From contig NZ_CAMKGL010000004.1 of NCBI RefSeq assembly GCF_946227985.1, forward strand, positions 186,001 to 250,000: a DNA stretch of 64,000 bases, in the 5' to 3' direction. A program made the translations under genes and the position numbers. The DNA comes from Serratia quinivorans (GTDB lineage Bacteria > Pseudomonadota > Gammaproteobacteria > Enterobacterales > Enterobacteriaceae). Positions 38,914-47,292 of the stretch are shown piece by piece. The notes below the pieces were generated by a model, which was not told where the DNA came from, searched no databases, and was given only the letters and a program-made list of their open reading frames with translations. Positions within the stretch are counted from its first letter, which is position 1; the number at the start of each line of letters is the position of its first letter.

Positions 38914-40581
38914 GTGGCTCAATACGTCTATACCATGCATCGCGTCGGCAAAGTGGTTCCGCCGAAGCGTCACATCCTGAAAAACATCTCGCTGAGCTTC
39001 TTCCCTGGCGCCAAAATTGGTGTGCTGGGTCTGAACGGCTCGGGTAAATCCACCCTGTTACGCATCATGGCCGGCATCGATACCGATATCGAAGGTGAAG
39101 CTCGCCCACAACAAGGGATTAAGATCGGTTACCTGCCACAGGAACCGCAGCTGAACCTCGAACATACCGTCCGTGAGTCGGTCGAAGAAGCACTGGCAGA
39201 AGTGGTCGGTGCGCTGAAACGCCTTGATGAAGTGTACGCCCTGTACGCCGAAGAAGGTGCCGATTTCGACAAGCTGGCCGCTGAGCAAGGCCGCCTGGAA
39301 GAGATCATTCAGGCCCACGATGGCCACAACCTGAACACCCAGCTGGAGCGTGCCGCCGATGCGCTGCGCCTGCCGGAATGGGACGCGAAAATCGCCAACC
39401 TTTCCGGTGGTGAACGTCGCCGTGTCGCCCTGTGCCGCCTGCTGCTGGAAAAACCGGACATGCTGCTGCTGGACGAACCGACCAACCACCTGGATGCCGA
39501 ATCCGTGGCCTGGCTGGAACGCTTCCTGCATGACTTCGAAGGCACCGTAGTGGCCATTACCCACGACCGTTACTTCCTCGACAACGTGGCTGGCTGGATC
39601 CTCGAGCTGGACCGTGGCGAAGGTATCCCATGGGAAGGCAACTACTCTTCCTGGCTGGAACAAAAAGACGCTCGTCTGGCGCAGGAAGCCTCTTCCGAAG
39701 CCGCACGTCGCAAATCCATCGAGAAAGAGCTGGAGTGGGTTCGTCAGGGTGCCAAAGGCCGTCAGTCCAAAGGCAAGGCCCGTCTGGCTCGCTTTGAAGA
39801 GCTCAACAGCACCGAATACCAAAAGCGTAACGAAACCAACGAACTGTTTATCCCACCTGGCGCACGCCTGGGCGACAAAGTGGTTGAAGTCAGTAACCTG
39901 CGCAAGTCTTACGGCGACCGTGTGCTGATTGATGACCTGACCTTTGCAGTACCGAAAGGCGCCATTGTTGGCATTATCGGCCCGAACGGCGCCGGTAAAT
40001 CCACACTGTTCCGCATGATGTCCGGCCAGGAGCAACCTGATTCCGGCAGCATCGTGTTGGGTGACACCGTCAAACTGGCCTCGGTCGATCAGTTCCGCGA
40101 CAGCATGGATAACGCCAAAACCGTTTGGGAAGAAGTTTCCGGCGGCCAGGACATCATGCGTATCGGCAACACCGAAATGCCAAGCCGTGCCTACGTCGGT
40201 CGCTTCAACTTCAAGGGTGTCGATCAGGGCAAACGCGTCGGCGAATTGTCCGGTGGTGAGCGTGGCCGTCTGCATCTGGCCAAGCTGTTGCAGGTTGGCG
40301 GCAACGTATTGCTGCTCGATGAACCGACCAACGACCTGGATATCGAAACCCTGCGTGCGTTGGAAAACGCCCTGTTGGAATTCCCAGGCTGTGCGATGGT
40401 CATCTCGCACGACCGTTGGTTCCTTGACCGCATCGCCACCCACATTCTGGACTATCAGGATGAAGGCAATGTGGAATTCTTCGAAGGTAACTTTACCGAA
40501 TACGAAGAGTACAAGAAACGGACGCTGGGCGCCGAAGCGCTTGAGCCACACCGTATCAAGTACAAGCGAATCGCCAAGTAA
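38914..40581 (+). CDS. ettA: Energy-dependent translational throttle ABC-F protein
   Basis: Ribosome-bound ABC-F ATPase that gates entry into elongation according to the ADP/ATP ratio. The 555-residue protein has two ABC domains: Walker A GLNGSGKSTLLRI and GPNGAGKSTLFRM, signatures LSGGERRRVALCR and LSGGERGRLHLAK, Walker B LLLDEPTNHLDAES and LLLDEPTNDLDIET, with a P-site interaction linker between them (about 245-320). Start is GTG at 38914 with AGAGG upstream; the protein begins MAQYVYTMHRVGKVVPPKR as in E. coli. Confidence 0.98.
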   Translation: MAQYVYTMHRVGKVVPPKRHILKNISLSFFPGAKIGVLGLNGSGKSTLLRIMAGIDTDIEGEARPQQGIKIGYLPQEPQLNLEHTVRESVEEALAEVVGALKRLDEVYALYAEEGADFDKLAAEQGRLEEIIQAHDGHNLNTQLERAADALRLPEWDAKIANLSGGERRRVALCRLLLEKPDMLLLDEPTNHLDAESVAWLERFLHDFEGTVVAITHDRYFLDNVAGWILELDRGEGIPWEGNYSSWLEQKDARLAQEASSEAARRKSIEKELEWVRQGAKGRQSKGKARLARFEELNSTEYQKRNETNELFIPPGARLGDKVVEVSNLRKSYGDRVLIDDLTFAVPKGAIVGIIGPNGAGKSTLFRMMSGQEQPDSGSIVLGDTVKLASVDQFRDSMDNAKTVWEEVSGGQDIMRIGNTEMPSRAYVGRFNFKGVDQGKRVGELSGGERGRLHLAKLLQVGGNVLLLDEPTNDLDIETLRALENALLEFPGCAMVISHDRWFLDRIATHILDYQDEGNVEFFEGNFTEYEEYKKRTLGAEALEPHRIKYKRIAK

Positions 40582-40587
40582 TCCCGG

Positions 40588-40613
40588 AAAGCGCCGCCTG
40601 CGGCGCTTTTTTT
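40588..40613 (+). terminator. Terminator of ettA
   Basis: AAAGCGCCG-CCTG-CGGCGCTTT followed by T. The T run overlaps the stop codon of the convergent LysR gene. Confidence 0.9.
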
Positions 40614-41523
40614 ATTCCCACGCCAGCTCGCGGGCATAATCGTCAAACACCGGGTGTTGCAATACCACGTCGATAAAACAGGCCAGCGCCGGTGAATTCA
40701 GCTTGCGGCTTGGATAAACCAGATACAGCTCATTGCCTTCCGCCTGCCATTCCGGCAGCACCTCTACCAGTTGTTTTTGCGCCACCACCTCGCGGCTAAG
40801 AAATGCCGGCAAGAGGGTTATCCCTGCCCCAGCAATCGCACATTCCCGCGCGTACAGCAGATTATCGGTAACATGCCGCATCGGCAGCTGCCAACGGAAA
40901 TACTCATCGCCCCGGCGCAGGTTCCAGGCAGGCCAGGAACGGTGCGCAATACAGCGATGCTGTTGCAGCTGTTGCGGATGCAGGATCGGTGGATACTCTG
41001 CCAGATAGGCCGTTGAAGCCAGCAAATAACGTGGCGCATGCCCCAAACGTCGGCCAATCAGTGAAGAATCCTGAGGCTTACCGGTTCGCAACGCGGCATC
41101 AAATCCCTCCTGTACCATATCTACCATGGCATCAGATACCGATACCTCCAGCGAGACGTCCGGATATTGCCGCTGGAAATCCGCCGCCAGCCGCGCCAGC
41201 AAGGTCGCCCCCAACCCGGCGGGGGTCGAGATGCGCAAGCGCCCACTGGGGTTATCACGCAGGCGTTGCAGCGCCAGATCGGCCCGTTCGGCGGCGGACA
41301 GCATTTCCTGGCAGTGCTCCAGATAGCGTTCGCCGGCAAAGGTCAGATTGAGCTGACGGGTGGTGCGGTTCAGCAGCCGCAGGCCCAGCGTCTGTTCCAA
41401 CTGACTAATGCGCTGGCTGACGCTGGACTTTGGCAAGGCAGCCCGTTTGGCAGCGGCAGTATAACTGCCACATTCGGCCACCAGCGCAAACAACGCCATA
41501 TCTTGTAGCTGTTTAAACCTCAT
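40612..41523 (-). CDS. LysR-family regulator
   Basis: A 303-residue regulator: N-terminal helix-turn-helix (SYTAAAKRAALPKSSVSQRISQLE, about 20-43) and a LysR effector domain (about 88-292) of the DsdC/CrgA-like group. It is divergent from, and 98 nt away from, an alcohol-dehydrogenase-like gene, which it very likely controls. The pair is inserted between ettA and nadR relative to E. coli. Effector unknown. Confidence 0.88.
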   Translation of the reverse strand: MRFKQLQDMALFALVAECGSYTAAAKRAALPKSSVSQRISQLEQTLGLRLLNRTTRQLNLTFAGERYLEHCQEMLSAAERADLALQRLRDNPSGRLRISTPAGLGATLLARLAADFQRQYPDVSLEVSVSDAMVDMVQEGFDAALRTGKPQDSSLIGRRLGHAPRYLLASTAYLAEYPPILHPQQLQQHRCIAHRSWPAWNLRRGDEYFRWQLPMRHVTDNLLYARECAIAGAGITLLPAFLSREVVAQKQLVEVLPEWQAEGNELYLVYPSRKLNSPALACFIDVVLQHPVFDDYARELAWE

Positions 41524-41621
41524 TGTTCACCTCAAGCGAACACTTAGTTAGTTATTGTCCATCTTATCATCAACTGCCAACAGGTCTACACTGAGGGTAT
41601 TCATTCGAAAGGAGCACAGTC

Positions 41622-42623
41622 ATGCCGATTAAAGCCATTGCCGTAGACCCGAAAAACCCCGCCAACTTCATTGCAATCAACCCGGAAAAACCCACCCCAG
41701 GCCAGTACGATTTATTGGTTGAAGTCAAAGCGGTGTCGGTCAACCCGGTGGATACCAAGGTCCATGCCGGCCTGCAAAAAAGTGGCCTGCAACAGCCCCG
41801 GATTCTCGGTTGGGATGCCAGCGGTATCGTGGTCGACGTGGGCAGCAGCGTCAGCGGTTTCAAACCCGGCGATGAGGTCTGGTATGCCGGTGATATCACC
41901 CGTCCAGGCAGCAACACGACCCATCAGTTGATTGACTCGCGTATTACCGCCCATAAGCCGCAAAGTCTGAACTGGGCTGAAGCCGCCGCCATGCCGCTGA
42001 CCGCCCTGACCGCCTGGGAAGCGCTGTTCGAACACCTGAAGATTCAGGACGCCGCGCCCGGCAAAACCCTGTTGATTATCGGCGGTGCCGGTGGCGTAGG
42101 TTCGCTGGCGATCCCCTTTGCCGCACAACGCAGTCAGGTAAAGGTGATTGCGACTGCTTCGCGCCCAGAGTCAGCGGCCTGGTGCCGGGAGCGCGGTGCC
42201 GACCTGGTGGTAGACTACCGCGATCTTAAAGCCAATCTGGCACAGCAGGGCATTGAGAATGTGGATTATATTCTTTGCCTGAACGACACCGACGGCCACT
42301 GGAAAGCGATTTCCGATCTAATTGCGCCAATGGGCCATATCTGTACCATCGTCGAAAATGCACAGCCGTTGGACCAAAATGCGCTGAAGTTGAAAAGTGC
42401 CGCTTTGCATTGGGAGTTGATGTTTACTCGCAGCATGTTCACCACGCCGGACATCGCCCAACAGGGTGAGATCCTCAAGCAAGTGGCGCAAATGCTGGAT
42501 GAAGGAAAGCTGAGTACCACCCTGAGCGAAACCTTGCAGGGGTTGACGGTCGATACCCTGACCGCCGCGCATCAAAAACTGCTCGACGGGCATATGCAGG
42601 GCAAACTGGTGATTGTTTACTGA
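41622..42623 (+). CDS. Zinc-type alcohol dehydrogenase-like / quinone oxidoreductase family protein
   Basis: A 333-residue MDR-superfamily NAD(P)H oxidoreductase. The N-terminal GroES-like domain contains VNPVDTKVHAGL and LGWDASGIVVDVG; the Rossmann loop is LLIIGGAGGVGSLAI (about 150-164). The catalytic-zinc Cys and His of true alcohol dehydrogenases are not evident, so a quinone-reductase-like, zinc-free enzyme is more likely than the usual name suggests. Divergent LysR neighbour suggests induction by an electrophile or quinone; that is inference. Confidence 0.85.
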   Translation: MPIKAIAVDPKNPANFIAINPEKPTPGQYDLLVEVKAVSVNPVDTKVHAGLQKSGLQQPRILGWDASGIVVDVGSSVSGFKPGDEVWYAGDITRPGSNTTHQLIDSRITAHKPQSLNWAEAAAMPLTALTAWEALFEHLKIQDAAPGKTLLIIGGAGGVGSLAIPFAAQRSQVKVIATASRPESAAWCRERGADLVVDYRDLKANLAQQGIENVDYILCLNDTDGHWKAISDLIAPMGHICTIVENAQPLDQNALKLKSAALHWELMFTRSMFTTPDIAQQGEILKQVAQMLDEGKLSTTLSETLQGLTVDTLTAAHQKLLDGHMQGKLVIVY

Positions 42624-42630
42624 TGACAGA

Positions 42631-42654
42631 CGGGGCGCAGCACGCTGCGCCCCG
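42631..42654. terminator. GC-rich hairpin between the oxidoreductase gene and nadR
   Basis: CGGGGCGCAG-CACG-CTGCGCCCCG, perfect arms, between convergent stops (42623 and 42660). No T run in either direction. Confidence 0.5.
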
Positions 42655-42659
42655 ATGGC

Positions 42660-43919
42660 TTATACCGCCGCAACACCGAGCAGCCGACTGGCATCAGCCG
42701 CCAGCAGTTGTTTAACCAGCTCAACGCAGCGCAGGAAGCGTTCGTCATAGTCGCTGGACTCCACGTGTACGTACTCGATGTTATTGGCCCGCAGCATCTC
42801 TTCCAGCAAATGCTGGAACACTTTGCGATCCTTGGGGTTACCCAGGCTGCGCAGGCCATCCGCCACCCAGGGGGTGTTGTTTTCCAGCAGGATCACCAGA
42901 TCAAACCGGTACTCGTCGATCAGCGCCTGCACAAAGGGGTGTTCGCGCCCTTCGTACTTTTTGCAGAAGGCCTGAGTAGTGACGAAGTCGGTGTCGATAA
43001 AGGCCACTTTGTTGGCGTACTTCACCGCGAAGTCGACGTACTGTGCCTGCCCGAGGGCAATCTTGTCGTAGTCGGAATACTGGAGCGCCATCTCATCCCC
43101 ACCGAGGTGCGAGAACACATAGTCGCGGCCATATTCCCAGGCACTGGTGGTGTTAAAGATGTTCGCCAGCTTATTCACCAGCGTCGATTTGCCGCTCGAC
43201 TCACCGCCGAGGATCGCCACGGTCCGAACAAAGAACGGCTTCACTTCAGTCGGAATATAATCCCAATAAAGGAACGGATCCTGACGGATCTGGCGGCCGC
43301 TGATATTCATAAATGAACGTTCGGGATCAATCAGAACGGTTTCAATCGCCAGATGTTCACGGTAACGCGGGGCATCCTGCGCTTCACTGGAATAGATAAA
43401 GGTCGGCACTATGGCTTTCTGTTCCAGGAAAGCCTTCACCCCATCGCTCCAGACGTTCCAGCCGTGTGGATAGGGTTCGATGCCCTGTTCGTCGAAGGAA
43501 TGAATATGGATGTTTTTCTGGTACTTGAAGGTTTGCAGCAGCCAGCGCAGACGATCGCTGACCGTCGGCTGTTGAGACATCGAACTGTTCTCGAACAGCT
43601 CCCTGTCGCGGGGCTCGTCGTGACACAGGATCACATGCAGCTCATCTACCTGGCTGCAAGCACGCTGGATCAGGTAAATGTGGCCGGTGTGCAGGGGGTA
43701 AAATTTACCAAACACCACGCCGACCTTTTTCTCACGCCGTGGAAACTCCAGGCCAAGGTAGCGGTGCAGGGCCTCCAGTTTCTGGGCACTCGGACTTTTG
43801 ATTTTGTCGTTTAACAACTGGCTGAGATAGCCTTTGGTCATGCCACTGGCATCTGCCACCTGCTGCAGAGTACAGTTCTTCTGCTTAATCGACGCCTTCA
43901 GGTAATCAAATTGCCGCAT
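42660..43919 (-). CDS. nadR: NAD biosynthesis repressor / NMN adenylyltransferase / ribosylnicotinamide kinase
   Basis: Three-function protein of 419 residues. An N-terminal helix-turn-helix (TLQQVADASGMTKGYLSQLLN, about 16-36) represses NAD genes; the central nucleotidyltransferase domain has VGVVFGKFYPLHTGHIYLI (about 65-85) and SGRQIR; the C-terminal kinase has Walker A GGESSGKSTLVNKLA (about 235-249). Start at 43919 (MRQFDYLKASIKQ) is set by GGAGGGG just upstream; the longer frame to 43946 has no family counterpart. A NadR-type operator lies immediately upstream. Downstream of serB-radA as in E. coli. Confidence 0.96.
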   Translation of the reverse strand: MRQFDYLKASIKQKNCTLQQVADASGMTKGYLSQLLNDKIKSPSAQKLEALHRYLGLEFPRREKKVGVVFGKFYPLHTGHIYLIQRACSQVDELHVILCHDEPRDRELFENSSMSQQPTVSDRLRWLLQTFKYQKNIHIHSFDEQGIEPYPHGWNVWSDGVKAFLEQKAIVPTFIYSSEAQDAPRYREHLAIETVLIDPERSFMNISGRQIRQDPFLYWDYIPTEVKPFFVRTVAILGGESSGKSTLVNKLANIFNTTSAWEYGRDYVFSHLGGDEMALQYSDYDKIALGQAQYVDFAVKYANKVAFIDTDFVTTQAFCKKYEGREHPFVQALIDEYRFDLVILLENNTPWVADGLRSLGNPKDRKVFQHLLEEMLRANNIEYVHVESSDYDERFLRCVELVKQLLAADASRLLGVAAV

Positions 43920-43928
43920 AACCCCTCC

Positions 43929-43945
43929 GTTTAGTATGCTAAACA
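43929..43945. promoter_or_regulatory. NadR-box-like palindrome upstream of nadR
   Basis: GTTTAG-TATG-CTAAACA: perfect 6-bp arms, matching the NadR box TGTTTA-N6-TAAACA at 11 of 12 positions. It is 9 nt from the nadR start and next to its ribosome site, so binding would block both transcription and initiation: autorepression. Confidence 0.7.
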
Positions 43946-43975
43946 AAATAGCACAGTCTGCGCACCGCGTGGCAA

Positions 43976-45361
43976 TTAATAAAACTGTTCCAGCACGTCC
44001 AATGCGTCCGCCAGTTTCTTCACGCCGAACACCTGCATATTGGCCGGTGGTTTCTTAGGTACGTTGGCATGCGGCACGATGGCACGCTTGAAACCGTGTT
44101 TTGCTGCTTCGGAAATACGTTCCTGGCCGCTCGGCACCGGGCGGATCTCCCCCGCCAGCCCCACTTCGCCAAACACCACCAAATCGTTTGGCAGCGGACG
44201 ATCGCGCAGGCTGGATACCAGCGACATCAGCAACGCCAGATCGGCGCTGGTTTCACTGACTTTCACCCCGCCAACCACGTTGACGAACACGTCCTGATCG
44301 GACATCTGCAGCCCGCCGTGGCGGTGCAGCACCGCCAGCAGGATCGCCAACCGGTTTTGTTCCAGACCGACAGCCACCCGGCGCGGATTGGACATCATCG
44401 AATGATCCACCAGCGCCTGAATTTCCACCAGCAACGGCCGCGTGCCCTCCCATACCACCATCACCGAACTGCCGGAGGTGACCTCGTCGCCACGGCTGAG
44501 GAAAATGGCCGACGGGTTGCTGACCTCGCGCAGGCCCTGCTCTGTCATGGCGAAAACGCCCAATTCATTCACTGCGCCAAAGCGGTTTTTGTGGCTGCGC
44601 AGGGTACGAAAACGCGAATCGGCGTCACCGTCCAACAGCACCGAGCAGTCAATACAGTGTTCCAACACTTTCGGCCCGGCCAGAGAGCCATCTTTGGTGA
44701 CGTGTCCCACCATCACAATCGCCACACCGCGCGTCTTGGCGAAACGGGTCAGGTAGGCGGCGGTTTCACGCACCTGCGCCACGCTGCCCGGCGAAGACTG
44801 AATATCCGCCATGTGCATCACCTGAATGGAGTCGATCACCATCAGTTTCGGCTGTTCCTGCTCGGCAATCAGGCAGATTTGCTCGATACTGGTTTCCGAC
44901 AGCATATTCAGGCCGCCGGTCGGCAAGCCGAGACGGTGAGCGCGCATCGCAACCTGCTGCAATGATTCTTCACCGGTGACGTACAGGGTTTTCATCTGTT
45001 CGGAAAGTTTGCATAGCACCTGTAACAGCAGCGTACTCTTGCCGGCACCAGGGTTACCGCCGATCAGGATCGCACTGCCTGGTACCACCCCACCGCCCAG
45101 CACCCGGTCAAACTCAAGGAAACCGGTGGAGAAACGCGGCAGCTCATCCAGACTGATGTCCGACAGCTTTTGCACCTTGCTGATGCCGGCATCACCGGCG
45201 TAGCCGCTCAGGCGCTCATTGCGAGAAGAGGAGGACACCGCAGCCAGACGCACTTCTGTAATGCTGTTCCAGGCGTGGCAAGCGCTGCACTGCCCCTGCC
45301 AGCGCGGATAATCGGCCCCGCACTCATTACATACAAACGCCCGTTTTGCTGCTTTTGCCAC
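43976..45361 (-). CDS. radA: DNA repair protein RadA
   Basis: RecA-related helicase that extends recombination intermediates. The 461-residue protein has an N-terminal zinc finger (CNECGADYPRWQGQCSAC), Walker A GGNPGAGKSTLLLQ (about 97-110), the RadA motif HKNRFGAVNELGVF, and a C-terminal Lon-protease-like domain. One residue longer than in E. coli. An ERIC lies between it and serB. Confidence 0.97.
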   Translation of the reverse strand: MAKAAKRAFVCNECGADYPRWQGQCSACHAWNSITEVRLAAVSSSSRNERLSGYAGDAGISKVQKLSDISLDELPRFSTGFLEFDRVLGGGVVPGSAILIGGNPGAGKSTLLLQVLCKLSEQMKTLYVTGEESLQQVAMRAHRLGLPTGGLNMLSETSIEQICLIAEQEQPKLMVIDSIQVMHMADIQSSPGSVAQVRETAAYLTRFAKTRGVAIVMVGHVTKDGSLAGPKVLEHCIDCSVLLDGDADSRFRTLRSHKNRFGAVNELGVFAMTEQGLREVSNPSAIFLSRGDEVTSGSSVMVVWEGTRPLLVEIQALVDHSMMSNPRRVAVGLEQNRLAILLAVLHRHGGLQMSDQDVFVNVVGGVKVSETSADLALLMSLVSSLRDRPLPNDLVVFGEVGLAGEIRPVPSGQERISEAAKHGFKRAIVPHANVPKKPPANMQVFGVKKLADALDVLEQFY

Positions 45362-45382
45362 GTATTACCTCAATCTTTTGTT

Positions 45383-45509
45383 TATACCCTAAATAATTGG
45401 AGTTGCATCAAGGCGGCAAGTTTGTGAGTCCCCAGGAGCTTACTTAGGTAAGTGACTGGGGTGAGCAAATGCAGCCAACACAGAGACAGCTTCAAGTATG
45501 AAGGGTTTA
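45383..45509 (+). repeat. ERIC element, 127 bp, between serB and radA
   Basis: Bounded by TATACCC and GGGTTTA, exactly 127 bp, with core CCCCAGGAGCTTACTTAGG and TAAGTGACTGGGGTGAGC. Its right end forms part of the serB stop codon: the first two bases of the TAA are the ERIC terminal TA. It lies 21 nt upstream of the radA start. Confidence 0.93.
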
Positions 45510-46484
45510 GCGAACTTCGTGTTTCAGGCTGCCGGTCAGTACACACAGCACGCCAATCAGGTCAGCATGGCGAATCGACACCTGCGCCTTCTCATAGACT
45601 TTCGGTTTGGCGTGATAGGCAATGCCCAACCCGGCAACCTGCATCATTTTTAAATCGTTGGCACCGTCGCCGATGGCCACGGTTTGCTGCGGCGCAATGC
45701 CCAGCTTTTCCGCCAGTGCGACAAGCGTATCGGCTTTGAACTGTGCATCGACTATCGGTCCCAGCACTTCACCGGTCAGCTTGCCGTCGCGAATTTCCAG
45801 CTCGTTAGCTGCCACCGCCACCAGTTTTAGTTTATCGCGCAGGTACTCGGCATAATAGGTGAAACCGCCGGAAGCGATCGCCACATGCCAGTCCATCGCC
45901 TGCAGCTTGCGCACCAGGTTGACCAGCCCAGGCATCAGCGGCAGCTCATCGCGCACCTGCTTGAGGATATTGGCATCGGCGCCTTTCAGCGTGCCGACGC
46001 GTTGGCGCAGGCTGGCGGTGAAATCCAGTTCCCCCCGCATCGCGCGTTCGGTGACTTCAGACACTTGCTCCCCGACGCCCGCCAGTTTGGCGATCTCATC
46101 GATGCATTCAATCTCTATCGCCGTAGAGTCCATATCCATCACCAGCAACCCTGGGGTGCGCAGATGAGGGATCTTGCCGAGAGGGGCCACATCCAGCCCG
46201 CTCTCCGCCGCCAACAGCTTGGCGCGCGCCGTCAGAGTGCCTGCCAGACGCACCACCTGATAGTCCTCGACGCACCAGGCGGTAACAATCACCATCGCCG
46301 CACCCAGCTTACGCTGGAAATCGGTAATGCGCGTTTTGTTCAGTTCTCTGCCATATAATAGCCAACCGGTATGACCCGCCCGATAATCCAGCGGCATCAC
46401 TTCGTCACCGCTCAGCGAAAGGGGAAGACCCGGCCATTGAGAGATCTCTGCCGGGAGATCGCAATAGGTCAGACTATTCGACAT
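45507..46484 (-). CDS. serB: Phosphoserine phosphatase
   Basis: Final step of serine synthesis. The 325-residue HAD phosphatase has an N-terminal regulatory ACT-like domain, then the nucleophile motif VMDMDSTAIEIE (about 110-121), the GGFTYYAE segment and GDGANDLKMMQ. The stop codon falls in the terminal repeat of an ERIC element, so the last codon context has been shaped by that insertion. Divergent from smp; heads serB-radA-nadR. Confidence 0.97.
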   Translation of the reverse strand: MSNSLTYCDLPAEISQWPGLPLSLSGDEVMPLDYRAGHTGWLLYGRELNKTRITDFQRKLGAAMVIVTAWCVEDYQVVRLAGTLTARAKLLAAESGLDVAPLGKIPHLRTPGLLVMDMDSTAIEIECIDEIAKLAGVGEQVSEVTERAMRGELDFTASLRQRVGTLKGADANILKQVRDELPLMPGLVNLVRKLQAMDWHVAIASGGFTYYAEYLRDKLKLVAVAANELEIRDGKLTGEVLGPIVDAQFKADTLVALAEKLGIAPQQTVAIGDGANDLKMMQVAGLGIAYHAKPKVYEKAQVSIRHADLIGVLCVLTGSLKHEVR

Positions 46485-46587
46485 CCTTAACTCCTGAAAA
46501 ACACTGCATGATAAAACGACGCATCAAGCTATCCTATCGCCATTGCTTCTGGCAACATAAAGTGTCCAAGATGCCCAAGGAACCTGC

Positions 46588-47292
46588 ATGGCTCGCGCTA
46601 AACTGAAATTTCGCCTGCACCGCACCGCTATTATCCTGATTTGCCTGGCTTTGCTGGTACTGTTGATGCAGGGCGCGTCCTATTTTAGCCTGAGTCATCA
46701 ACTGGCGCGATCCGAACAGGTGGAAGAACTGGCGCAAACGTTGACCAAACAGGTCGCGTCCAGCCTGGCACCGCTGATGGACGACGACAGCGACGTCGAT
46801 AACCAGCGCATTGACGCCATCCTCAAACAGCTCACCGGGGGCAGCCGCATTCTGGACGCCAGCGTCTATCAGCTTGACGGTACATTGGTTTCCCACGCCG
46901 GTGAACAGATAAGTATACGCGATCGTTTGTCGCTCGACGGTAAACGCGCCGGCAGCTACTTCAATCATCAACTGGTTGAGTCCATTCAGGGCAAAGACGG
47001 TCCGATCGGGTTTATCCGCATCACGCTGGACACCCACGTACTGGCGACCGAATCCAAACAGGTGGACAACACCACCAACCTGCTGCGCCTGATGATCCTG
47101 CTGGCTCTGGCCATAGGTATTATTCTGGCACGTACCCTGCTGCAACACCGTCGCAGCCGCTGGCAGCAATCGCCGTACCTGCTGACCGCCAATACGCCAT
47201 TGGAGGAAGGTAACACGGTAGAAAATGACGATGATGACGCGCGGCCGGATGCGAATAAAGAAGAAGAGAAGAAGCCCGAGAGCGGTTCTTAA
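46588..47292 (+). CDS. smp: Membrane protein Smp/YtjB
   Basis: A 234-residue inner-membrane protein: basic N-terminus (MARAKLKFRLHRT), TM1 about 11-33, periplasmic domain about 34-165 with the conserved DASVYQLDGTLVSHAGE, TM2 about 168-186, and a highly acidic cytoplasmic tail. Function is unknown; it is next to serB throughout the enterobacteria. The tail is some twenty residues longer than in E. coli. Its stop overlaps that of convergent hipH. Confidence 0.9.
   Translation: MARAKLKFRLHRTAIILICLALLVLLMQGASYFSLSHQLARSEQVEELAQTLTKQVASSLAPLMDDDSDVDNQRIDAILKQLTGGSRILDASVYQLDGTLVSHAGEQISIRDRLSLDGKRAGSYFNHQLVESIQGKDGPIGFIRITLDTHVLATESKQVDNTTNLLRLMILLALAIGIILARTLLQHRRSRWQQSPYLLTANTPLEEGNTVENDDDDARPDANKEEEKKPESGS

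Noticed and set aside
39058-40551. 497-codon frame opposite ettA
   Set aside because: Antisense shadow of a conserved ABC-F gene; no motif or ribosome site.
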